Part shown: positions 18,757 to 25,640 of the stretch, in pieces
Layout of the letters: every line of letters begins with the position of its first letter
How positions within the stretch are numbered: the stretch's first letter is position 1
Source of the DNA: Siphonobacter sp047605205
Lineage (GTDB): Bacteria; Bacteroidota; Bacteroidia; Cytophagales; Spirosomataceae
Assembly (NCBI GenBank): GCA_047605205.1
Contig: JASGGE010000023.1
Location: 1-32,580 of the forward strand
Direction: 5' to 3'
DNA length: 32,580 nucleotides
Made by a program: the position numbers and the translations under genes
Notes under the pieces: model-generated
What the model saw: only the letters and a program-made list of their open reading frames with translations
Told to the model about the DNA's origin: nothing
Database searches by the model: none

Positions 18757-18773
18757 GTATACACCATGTATAC
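18757..18773 (-). promoter_or_regulatory. Palindrome just upstream of the histidine kinase gene
   Basis: The sequence GTATACA-CCA-TGTATAC is a perfect 7-3-7 inverted repeat. It is close enough to the kinase ATG to overlap the translation start region. It could be an operator or a small leader hairpin. Repeats of this size also arise by chance, so only its position makes it notable. Confidence 0.3.
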
Positions 18774-18898
18774 TACTTTTTACCGAAGATAGATCAGAAC
18801 TTGTTGAAGAAGGCAAAAATTTAGGACTAGCGGGAAAATAAATAGATAAAACCGGTAATTTGAAGGGCGGGGTTAAGTTAGCTTCTGGTAAACTTGGC

Positions 18899-19423
18899 TC
18901 AGGCCTGGTTATGCCGAAGAGCCTTTAGTATTTTCTTTCCCCGAGAGCGGAATGCCGGGCTTTCATAAGGCAACCGATCTTCCAACAGAGTTTGTAACTC
19001 AACTTTCAATTCAGGATAATAAGTAACCATTCGGTGCAAAACAGTTAATGAAAAGGCTTTAATAGCCGGAGCTTGCATAGAATCGTGCAGGTATTGGAAA
19101 CATACTTCGGTAATTTCGCCGTGGTAGTCCTTTGGTAGATCAATAAACTGAAGAAGACGGACGGCATTGCGGCGAACGGCAGCGGGAAGCTCGGGTTTAC
19201 GCATTGCGGCCAGAAATAAGGGGAAATAAGGTGTTAATAAGAAAGGATACTGCTCAACTACAAGATCTAAAACCCGGCTAGCCCGCTGAATTATTCGGTA
19301 TTCTCCGTTTAGAAACAGGTTAAAAAGAACGGCAAACCGGTCGGTATCGGCCCCAATATACTGCACAATGCGTCTGGTTTGAGCTACACTGTTTTCTTGC
19401 ATTAGGGCTGCTTCAAGGTTCAT
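18899..19423 (-). CDS. Helical-repeat (HEAT-like) protein of unknown function
   Basis: A 174-aa protein without signal peptide or membrane segment. It is built of paired amphipathic helices such as RRNAVRLLQFIDLP, FSLTVLHRMVTYYPELKVEL and SRGKKILKAL, which resemble HEAT/ARM repeats. I cannot name a function. Its ATG directly follows the TAA of cdsA (TAAATG), so it is surely co-transcribed and probably translationally coupled. ATG at codon 8 is an alternative start. It is the last gene of the CPBP-DUF2007-cdsA operon. A helical-repeat scaffold in this place suggests a protein-binding partner for an envelope or lipid function, but that is inference. Confidence 0.7.
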   Translation of the reverse strand: MNLEAALMQENSVAQTRRIVQYIGADTDRFAVLFNLFLNGEYRIIQRASRVLDLVVEQYPFLLTPYFPLFLAAMRKPELPAAVRRNAVRLLQFIDLPKDYHGEITEVCFQYLHDSMQAPAIKAFSLTVLHRMVTYYPELKVELQTLLEDRLPYESPAFRSRGKKILKALRHNQA

Positions 19424-20263
19424 TTAAAACACCTTTAAAAAAGTTACAATGAACGGTGCAGAAAGCAATAAGCCATCGAAACGATCCAGAAAACCACCGT
19501 GACCAGGAATGACCGAACCTGAATCTTTAATATCAATACTACGTTTAAATAACGATTCAACGAGATCCCCATAGGTTCCGGCAACTACAATAACCCCTGC
19601 CACCCAGTACCATTGCCATCCGCTTAAATCGGTGAAGTATTGCGAAAGAATGTAGGCGACAATCATGGCCGTAATTGCCCCTCCAAAACTTCCTTCCCAG
19701 GATTTTTTCGGCGACACCCGTTCAAATAATTTGGTTCGTCCAAACCTGGTTCCAGCAAAATAAGCTCCGGAATCACTCGCCCATAATAAAAATAAACAGC
19801 CCAATACTCGCTGATAACTATAGTTCCCTCCTATCAAAGCAATAACTGTAATTAATGCAAAAGGCAACGAAACATAAATAATTCCCAGAAAGGTATAGGC
19901 AATATTGGTAAAGGGTTTGGCTTCTTTCTTATAAAGCTTAATGAAGAAAATCAGGGTTAGAAGCGGTGAGAGTAAAAAGTATAGCTCTGCATGCAGGTAA
20001 TGTTTTTCAATCAGGAAAGTCAGAATATTGATAAATACGCCTACGCCCGTACCATAATATTTCAATGGAGCGATGTCATCCATCCCCACTAAACGGTAAA
20101 ACTCCAGCTGACTTAACCCTGATATAACCGAGAAGAGAATAATGTAGGCCCATTCGTTCCAATAAAGGCAAAAGATAATTAACCCAGCTCCAAAAATGGC
20201 AGCAATAACCCGCTGCCCGAGGTTAGAGTAACTACTCAGTCTCGTCTGTATTCGTTTCTTCAT
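19424..20263 (-). CDS. cdsA: Phosphatidate cytidylyltransferase
   Basis: CdsA makes CDP-diacylglycerol from CTP and phosphatidic acid, the branch point for phosphatidylethanolamine and anionic phospholipids, in the inner membrane. The protein (279 aa) has about eight hydrophobic helices. The family signature is complete at residues 237-263: SLFKRSIDIKD, then PGHGGFLDRFD, with the metal-binding Asp residues in place. A second conserved block WASDSGAYFAGTRFGR lies at about 161-176. Its 5' end overlaps the upstream DUF2007 gene by 32 nt in another frame, and its stop abuts the ATG of the HEAT-like gene. This packing indicates one operon under the promoter near 21434. Confidence 0.95.
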   Translation of the reverse strand: MKKRIQTRLSSYSNLGQRVIAAIFGAGLIIFCLYWNEWAYIILFSVISGLSQLEFYRLVGMDDIAPLKYYGTGVGVFINILTFLIEKHYLHAELYFLLSPLLTLIFFIKLYKKEAKPFTNIAYTFLGIIYVSLPFALITVIALIGGNYSYQRVLGCLFLLWASDSGAYFAGTRFGRTKLFERVSPKKSWEGSFGGAITAMIVAYILSQYFTDLSGWQWYWVAGVIVVAGTYGDLVESLFKRSIDIKDSGSVIPGHGGFLDRFDGLLLSAPFIVTFLKVF

Positions 20264-20453
20264 AAGGAATAACTAATTCGGCAAAGGCTGCGTCTTGAAC
20301 GGGAACGTGAAGTTCACTATGGCCAAAAAGATAAGATCGATCCTGCTTACTGACAATTACTCCCTGAATCTGATATTCATCAGCCAGGTAACCGCGGATA
20401 AGTTCAACCCGCCAGGGCAGTAGTGATTCGTATACTTTGACCCAACCTTCCAA
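20232..20453 (-). CDS. DUF2007 family protein (putative signal-transducing protein)
   Basis: A small 73-aa cytosolic protein with the DUF2007 pattern: VKVYESLLPWRVELIRGYL, then an IVSKQDRSYLFG stretch, ELHVP, and a closing LVIPYEE. Proteins of this family are a ferredoxin-like alpha-beta fold with a proposed but unproven signalling role. In Bacteroidota it is commonly found next to CPBP proteases and cdsA, as here. It starts 36 nt after the protease stop and its 3' end overlaps cdsA by 32 nt. Confidence 0.82.
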   Translation of the reverse strand: MEGWVKVYESLLPWRVELIRGYLADEYQIQGVIVSKQDRSYLFGHSELHVPVQDAAFAELVIPYEETNTDETE

Positions 20454-20489
20454 GGATACTAATTGTTTAAGGTATGTGAATGGGGGATA

Positions 20490-21389
20490 CTAGTTTACTT
20501 CTGAAACGGAACGTTTGTGAATAAGCCACATCAGCCCAACGCTCAAGCCCATAGAGAGTATGGCTCCGGGTAAGGGTATTACCGTATTGTCTTCGATATC
20601 AATGTCAATCATTTTCTGATTTCTCAGGTACATCATAATAACCATAAATCCGTTATTCACAAAATGAGCCCAGATGGGTACCCACAGGTTTCGTGTCCAT
20701 ACGTAAAGATAACCGAATAATGCTCCCAATAACATCCGTGGAAAAAAACCGAGAAACTGTACGTGAATTGCACTGAAAATAGCTGCGGCTAACCAAATCG
20801 CCAGGTGAGGGTTTCCCCACCAGCGTTCAAAAAGTTTTTGCACTGTACCTCGAAATAAGAATTCCTCGCCAATTGCCGGAATGACCCCAACCACTAGCAT
20901 CCCCAGCATAAACTGACCGAAGCTGGTAAAGTTGGTCAGAAACTTGGTGAGTTTATCAAGGCGTTCTTCCGAGTTACTCATCCATTCAGGTACAGGCAGG
21001 CGTTGATTCCACTCATAAATCAGGCTATTAAACGGGATATAAACAATTACCAAAACCAGTACAAGTGTCCAAACAATAGGATCAAGCGAACTTTTTTCGG
21101 CAAAAATAACGTTCTGATTGCCAATCCAGTACCAAAATATCATCGGAGCAACTATGTAAGCCGAAAAAGACGCGATTCCCTGGTTTAACATAGTGGCCAG
21201 CCAGCCATTTGGGTATTCTTCCGGATGCATTAAAAAATCATTGCCTGTTATATTGCCTCCGGTTAGTAATTGCCCCAACGGAAAAGCAATTAGCATTTGT
21301 AACAGAGCTCCGAAAAAGAGTACCAGACCAGCCAATATTAACATACTTGCCAAAGGTGATAATGCCCGGCGACCAGTTGTTTTGATCAT
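20490..21389 (-). CDS. CPBP family intramembrane metalloprotease
   Basis: This is an integral membrane protein (299 aa) of the CAAX-protease/bacteriocin-processing (Abi) family, probably an intramembrane glutamic or metallo-protease. Hydrophobic helices lie at about residues 14-38, 68-92, 103-125, 157-174, 195-210, 217-232, 237-255 and 272-290. The three motifs are intact: EEFLFR with E175, E176 and R180, the His209 in FSAIHV, and H242 with N246 in AHFVNNG. It is the first gene of the operon with DUF2007, cdsA and the HEAT-like gene. Its promoter region faces dusB across a palindrome. The substrate is unknown; the link to phospholipid synthesis is contextual. Confidence 0.92.
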   Translation of the reverse strand: MIKTTGRRALSPLASMLILAGLVLFFGALLQMLIAFPLGQLLTGGNITGNDFLMHPEEYPNGWLATMLNQGIASFSAYIVAPMIFWYWIGNQNVIFAEKSSLDPIVWTLVLVLVIVYIPFNSLIYEWNQRLPVPEWMSNSEERLDKLTKFLTNFTSFGQFMLGMLVVGVIPAIGEEFLFRGTVQKLFERWWGNPHLAIWLAAAIFSAIHVQFLGFFPRMLLGALFGYLYVWTRNLWVPIWAHFVNNGFMVIMMYLRNQKMIDIDIEDNTVIPLPGAILSMGLSVGLMWLIHKRSVSEVN

Positions 21390-21396
21390 TTCAACG

Positions 21397-21404
21397 TAAA
21401 TTTG
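21397..21404 (+). promoter_or_regulatory. Candidate -7 box for dusB
   Basis: TAAATTTG matches TAnnTTTG exactly, with a TTG at 21377-21379, 17 nt upstream. The start of transcription would be near 21410, giving a leader of about 79 nt before the dusB ATG. The box lies only 8 nt from the CPBP start codon. Confidence 0.4.
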
Positions 21405-21411
21405 TACAGTT

Positions 21412-21428
21412 TGAACGGATTCCGTTCA
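21412..21428. promoter_or_regulatory. 17-bp palindrome between two facing promoter-like boxes
   Basis: TGAACGG-ATT-CCGTTCA is a perfect 7-3-7 inverted repeat. It begins 7 nt after the plus-strand box (21397-21404) and ends 5 nt before the minus-strand box (21434-21441). A protein bound here would cover both predicted transcription starts, as a shared operator would. Confidence 0.45.
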
Positions 21429-21433
21429 GACTT

Positions 21434-21441
21434 CAAAAATA
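21434..21441 (-). promoter_or_regulatory. Candidate -7 box for the CPBP-DUF2007-cdsA operon
   Basis: The minus strand reads TATTTTTG, an exact TAnnTTTG match. The -33 position is poor (TCG at 21463-21465). Transcription would start near 21427 and leave a leader of about 38 nt before the CPBP ATG. Confidence 0.38.
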
Positions 21442-21488
21442 GAACTCAATCCAGTAAATGTCCGATACTTTTATCGGTCTTCATTAAT

Positions 21489-22478
21489 ATGGTCAAGATT
21501 AAAGATATCGAGTTAGGTGACTTTCCGCTTTTATTAGCTCCGATGGAAGATGTCAGTGACCCACCATTCCGGGCTGTTTGTAAGGCCGGTGGTGCTGATC
21601 TGATGTATACCGAATTCGTTTCCAGCGAAGGGCTAATTCGTGATGCTGCCAAAAGTCGGCAAAAGCTGGATATTTTCGAGTATGAACGCCCCATTGGTAT
21701 TCAATTATTTGGCTCAGATATTGATACCATGGCTGAATGTGCCAAAATTGCCACCGCTGTTTCACCTGATTTGATTGACATTAACTACGGTTGCCCGGTT
21801 AAGCAGGTAGCCTGCCGCGGAGCAGGAGCAGCTCTCTTGCAGGACATTCCTAAAATGGTAAAAATGACGGAAGCCGTCGTGAAGGCCACTCCTTTACCCG
21901 TAACTGTTAAAACGCGTTTAGGTTGGGATGACTCATCCAAAAATATTGAAGAAGTAGCCGAGCGTTTACAGGATATTGGCATTCAGGCACTTACTGTTCA
22001 TGGGCGAACACGGGTACAGATGTATAAAGGCAATGCTGACTGGGCTTTGATTGGTAAAATCAAGGAAAATTCACGTATTACCATTCCTATTTTTGGTAAT
22101 GGTGATATTGATTCTCCGGAAAAGGCTCTTGAATACAAAAATACGTATGGCGTTGACGGAATCATGATTGGCCGGGCGAGTATTGGTTATCCCTGGATTT
22201 TCAATGAAATTAAACATTTCCTTAAAACCGGCGAAAAGCTTCCCCCGCCTACTCTTGCTGACCGAGTGGCTGTCTGTCTGCAACATCTAGGCTTTTCCGT
22301 TCGCTGGAAAGGAGAAAAATTAGGCGTTCTGGAAATGCGTAGGCACTACGCCAGTTACTTCAAAGGAATGGAAGGGGCTAAATCGTTTCGAAATAGGCTT
22401 GTACAAGCCGATACCTTTGCGGAAGTAGAGGAAATTGTGCAGGAAATTGCCACTACCTACGATACCGCTTTGGTATAG
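21489..22478 (+). CDS. dusB: tRNA-dihydrouridine synthase DusB
   Basis: This FMN and NADPH enzyme reduces uridine to dihydrouridine in tRNA. The start at 21489 gives MVKIKDIELGDFPLLLAPME, the standard N-terminus, and 329 aa. The frame is open further upstream to 21402, but that part is not family-like and lies upstream of the predicted transcription start. Visible features are LAPMEDVSDPPFR (FMN binding, about residues 16-28), YTEFVSSEG, the catalytic Cys102 in NYGCPVKQV, VKTRLGW, the VHGRTR motif, and GNGDI with GRASIGYPWIF for phosphate binding. A C-terminal helical tRNA-binding domain follows (RRHYASYFKG). It is monocistronic and divergent from the CPBP operon. Confidence 0.95.
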   Translation: MVKIKDIELGDFPLLLAPMEDVSDPPFRAVCKAGGADLMYTEFVSSEGLIRDAAKSRQKLDIFEYERPIGIQLFGSDIDTMAECAKIATAVSPDLIDINYGCPVKQVACRGAGAALLQDIPKMVKMTEAVVKATPLPVTVKTRLGWDDSSKNIEEVAERLQDIGIQALTVHGRTRVQMYKGNADWALIGKIKENSRITIPIFGNGDIDSPEKALEYKNTYGVDGIMIGRASIGYPWIFNEIKHFLKTGEKLPPPTLADRVAVCLQHLGFSVRWKGEKLGVLEMRRHYASYFKGMEGAKSFRNRLVQADTFAEVEEIVQEIATTYDTALV

Positions 22479-22497
22479 TTTTTCCCATCTTCCCTCC

Positions 22498-22525
22498 GTC
22501 ACCGGGTTATTAATAGCCCGGTGAC
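22498..22525 (+). terminator. Hairpin after dusB, without a T-run
   Basis: GTCACCGGG (22498-22506) and CCCGGTGAC (22517-22525) form a perfect GC-rich 9-bp stem with a 10-nt loop, starting 20 nt after the dusB stop. There is no T-run behind it, so it may stabilise the 3' end or act as an imperfect terminator. Confidence 0.45.
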
Positions 22526-22591
22526 CGTTACCTGGCAGTATATTTTTCTGTCATTATATACTGTTTTTCTAAGCTTCTTTAATTCATTAAC

Positions 22592-22681
22592 TTAAAACAA
22601 TACGCTCATTGTCAGGTAGCCAACTTTGTCCTGATGAGTGACATTGGTTCTATTTAAACGGGCTTTTCCTAAAATAATCAT
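22592..22681 (-). pseudogene. Possible relic of an outer-membrane barrel C-terminus
   Basis: The minus strand holds an open stretch ending in TAA. It encodes KARLNRTNVTHQDKVGYL followed by TMSVLF and the stop. Alternating residues and a terminal Phe resemble the last strand of an outer-membrane barrel. The stretch follows, in the same frame, the stop of the first M14 gene and is interrupted upstream by that gene's terminator. It may be a leftover of a deleted gene or chance. Confidence is low. Confidence 0.2.
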
Positions 22682-22683
22682 TA

Positions 22684-22719
22684 CAAAAATGCCTGGCCCC
22701 AAAAATTGGTCGCCAGGCA
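22684..22719 (-). terminator. Rho-independent terminator of the downstream M14 peptidase gene
   Basis: On the minus strand TGCCTGGC (22712-22719) pairs with GCCAGGCA (22690-22697) and is followed by TTTTTGTAA. It lies about 20 nt past the peptidase stop. The loop (CGACC...GGGG region) can add further pairs. Confidence 0.85.
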
Positions 22720-22739
22720 ATGCATGCATTTCTAATCTA

Positions 22740-25505
22740 TTACTTTAAATTATTCCAGTTAATAAGGGTATTCCAGACTAATGGTGCATCGTGGTGATTG
22801 AGGAATCGATGCAGAGGATCGAATGTAAAGGCTACTACTCTTCCCTGGCCTAGAGGTATATTAAAAATGGTTCCATGACCAATGATTAACTCCTCCCCTT
22901 TTACTAAGCCAGATAAAACATAAGGTTCGTCTTTCGTTGGAGCTACTTTCTTTTCAGGCTCCGCTTTCCGATCAGGCAGACCCATAATAGGGCCTTTGTA
23001 TTCTACTTCGTCTTTTAGGGGTTTCGTACCATATTGCAAGAGCATCATATCACGGTCCTGTTTCCTGACTTTTAATAAGCTACCATTACCTTTTAAAATC
23101 GGGAATGTTACCGGAAATCCGTACAAAACCGGGCTGGTAGTACTCCGGGCCTTAACCATTACTACCGAACCCGGATGCGACAAGCCAGTAGTATTGGGAA
23201 CCACCTCCAAACCACGGGTGATACCCGTCCCGGCAATAATACTTGATGCATTATCCAATGTAATCACTACTCCGCCTTCTTCCACAAAGCGTTTTAGCTG
23301 ATCGACTCCGGCAAAACCGGGGCCTCCGGTCATGTCATCCGTTGCATCAGGAGCACCATGAGAGGGAAATTCAGCGGTCCTGGTATAGGGCAGCGGGCCG
23401 AATTTTGGGTCAATTTCATGAATAAAATCAACACTGGTACCTCGCATCCGTGGAATGAGAATAACGTCGAACTTCTTCCGTAAGTCACCCTCCTTTAACA
23501 CATCTTTACTAATAGACGTATAGGGTATACCGCGTTGTTCAAACGTATAACGTGACCAACTTTCGTCCTGGGTATCCATCCAGCTATGATAAATAGCTAC
23601 TTTGGGTAAAGATACCTCATGCTGTTTTCCAGATGGGGCGGCAGAGGCTGTCAACAAATCCAGGCCAAACTGGCTCGTTAATTGCCTGGCCTGATCGGCA
23701 GAAAGGCCATTAAATACCATAGAACCGGCTGCCAGGGTATCATTACCGGTTATGGTTTTCTCATCTAATACCTTCACCACTGCCTGAGGATTCTGTTGTT
23801 TTAGCCAATATAAAGCAGGTAAGACGTTGTTCTGAGCTTTATAGTTTAGCAGATAACCCGCCCCCGTACCCGAAATTTTACCGGTGTATTTTACATCTTC
23901 GGTTAGCAGTTTCAAATCACCCGTTGCCGCTGTTTCCTGGGGTTTAATATCCAGTCCATATAGATACCCAAGCGTCCAGGCAATATCGTCGTAAGGAGGA
24001 TACTTGGCTTCTTTCGGAAAATTTTGTTTAGTGAGTAAAGTTACCGCCAGATTCCGATAGGGTTGATCCAACTTAATCACATAATCGCCCTGATTAGCCC
24101 CACTGTTAACCATATGTACCTCAATCCCCTGCTTGCGAAGCTGATTTACCAGATATGCAGCCATAGCAGGGTCATTCTGTTTGGCAGGAACAACGAAGGC
24201 TTTAATAGTTTCTTCCTGACCTTTTTTAATGTTATTCAAGCCTTTCTGATAAAAATTGGTCAATAGTAGCTGCCCATTCGAAGCCGCATAAGATAAGGAA
24301 GCCAGCACCGCCGCCTGCATGTAGTTAATGTTATTACGGAATGACCAGTTGATCTTTTCAGTAATCCCCAAAGGACGGTACCATTCTTTGCTAATGGCCG
24401 GATCACCCGCATATTTCTGATCGGCCAGGTCACGCACGTAAGTATTGGCTCCCGCATTGCCGAAGGTTTCATAAAACCGCCCAATTGAATTGTGATTATT
24501 AGCTACCCAAATACTATATCCCGGATGCCAGCCATCAAAAAAAGCCCAGGTAAAGACACCAGGGAGCCCTTGAGCAGTCATTGAGGTAATATCATGATTA
24601 GCCAATACCTGCCATTCGCCATAGGTAATAGGATCTACCGATTCGCCATAAGGCCCCGTACCCGTTGAAATGTACAGCAATGGAACGGATTCGTGCAGGT
24701 CATGCATGATGGTCGGATGCCACTCAAAATAATTTTTAAACGTAGCAATGGTCGACTGCTGAGTGACCTGAATACCATCCCGGTTATTGTCATGATATGC
24801 ATACCGCCCCCAGTAAGGCACCCGCGGGAAACCATCCTCATAATCCTTACGAGCCTTCGTGTAGCGATGATACCAATCAGCCTGCTTGTCCCAGCCATCT
24901 GGTTCTGAAACGGGATTAATCAAGATGATCAGATTATCCCGAATAGCTTTTACCGATTCATCCTGACTGGTAATGAGCCGATACGCCAGCTCCATCAACA
25001 TTTCGGGAGATCCCATTTCGGGGGCGTGTAACCCACCATTCAAATAATAAACGGGTTTTGAATCTTTAATAATTTTCGAGACATCTCCGGAAGGAATCTT
25101 TCGAGGGTCTGCCAGCAGAGCCAGTTGATTTTTGTAATGGGCCAATCGCTTACGCGTTTCGGCTGATGCAATAGTTACCAACTGAATCGGTCGGCCTTCT
25201 TCGGCTGTTCCTACCTGCTCAACCGTGATCAGAGACGAACTCTGGGCCAGCTTTTGGTAATATGAATAGATTTCTTTCGTCCGGTGAATGATTCCTGGCG
25301 TACCAATAATGTCACCAAAGAATTTGCGTGGAGAAGGAATCCTGGGGTCATCCGGTAAATTCAATACCGAGGCAGGCAGAAAACGGGGGTCAGTGGTATA
25401 CTCCCTGATTTTCTGATTATAGGTCTGGTCAATCTGCTGAGCATAGCTCAGTGAACCCATCAGACTTAATATACTAACAAGCGTAAATCGCTTCATCATA
25501 TTCAT
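22740..25505 (-). CDS. Secreted M14-family zinc metallopeptidase with amidotransferase-like C-terminal domain
   Basis: This is a secreted zinc peptidase (921 aa). A Sec signal peptide ends at about residue 22 (LSYAQQ). The M14 carboxypeptidase domain spans about 70-400. It has zinc ligands H160 and E163 in GGLHAPEMGSPE and H271 in HDLHESVP, an NNRD motif at about 240-243 where carboxypeptidases bind the substrate C-terminus, and a candidate catalytic Glu346 in GRFYETFGN. A domain resembling class I glutamine-amidotransferase folds follows at about 634-760 (VAIYHSWMDTQDESW, DVILIPRM, FVEEGGVVITLDNA), without an obvious catalytic Cys. A last beta-rich part ends in FTFDPLHRFLNHHDAP. It is a paralogue of the gene just upstream, but a hairpin separates them. 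The peptide substrate is unknown. Confidence 0.88.
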   Translation of the reverse strand: MNMMKRFTLVSILSLMGSLSYAQQIDQTYNQKIREYTTDPRFLPASVLNLPDDPRIPSPRKFFGDIIGTPGIIHRTKEIYSYYQKLAQSSSLITVEQVGTAEEGRPIQLVTIASAETRKRLAHYKNQLALLADPRKIPSGDVSKIIKDSKPVYYLNGGLHAPEMGSPEMLMELAYRLITSQDESVKAIRDNLIILINPVSEPDGWDKQADWYHRYTKARKDYEDGFPRVPYWGRYAYHDNNRDGIQVTQQSTIATFKNYFEWHPTIMHDLHESVPLLYISTGTGPYGESVDPITYGEWQVLANHDITSMTAQGLPGVFTWAFFDGWHPGYSIWVANNHNSIGRFYETFGNAGANTYVRDLADQKYAGDPAISKEWYRPLGITEKINWSFRNNINYMQAAVLASLSYAASNGQLLLTNFYQKGLNNIKKGQEETIKAFVVPAKQNDPAMAAYLVNQLRKQGIEVHMVNSGANQGDYVIKLDQPYRNLAVTLLTKQNFPKEAKYPPYDDIAWTLGYLYGLDIKPQETAATGDLKLLTEDVKYTGKISGTGAGYLLNYKAQNNVLPALYWLKQQNPQAVVKVLDEKTITGNDTLAAGSMVFNGLSADQARQLTSQFGLDLLTASAAPSGKQHEVSLPKVAIYHSWMDTQDESWSRYTFEQRGIPYTSISKDVLKEGDLRKKFDVILIPRMRGTSVDFIHEIDPKFGPLPYTRTAEFPSHGAPDATDDMTGGPGFAGVDQLKRFVEEGGVVITLDNASSIIAGTGITRGLEVVPNTTGLSHPGSVVMVKARSTTSPVLYGFPVTFPILKGNGSLLKVRKQDRDMMLLQYGTKPLKDEVEYKGPIMGLPDRKAEPEKKVAPTKDEPYVLSGLVKGEELIIGHGTIFNIPLGQGRVVAFTFDPLHRFLNHHDAPLVWNTLINWNNLK

Positions 25506-25579
25506 TTTGGTTATGTATTAAACTGGTTTACAAAACCCCAATTTCATCATAAGCTGAGAAGGCTGATCATTAGCCTATT

Positions 25580-25626
25580 TATAAATAAGAACAAGTTTGA
25601 GCAATCCGTACGTTGCTCAAACTTGT
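25580..25626 (-). terminator. Terminator between the two M14 peptidase genes
   Basis: ACAAGTTTGAGCAA (25591-25604) and TTGCTCAAACTTGT (25613-25626) form a perfect 14-bp stem with an 8-nt loop. On the minus strand it is followed by TCTTATTTATAAAT. It lies 15 nt after the stop of the upstream M14 gene and should cut that transcript before the second gene. Confidence 0.85.
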
Positions 25627-25640
25627 ATCCTGAAACTTCT

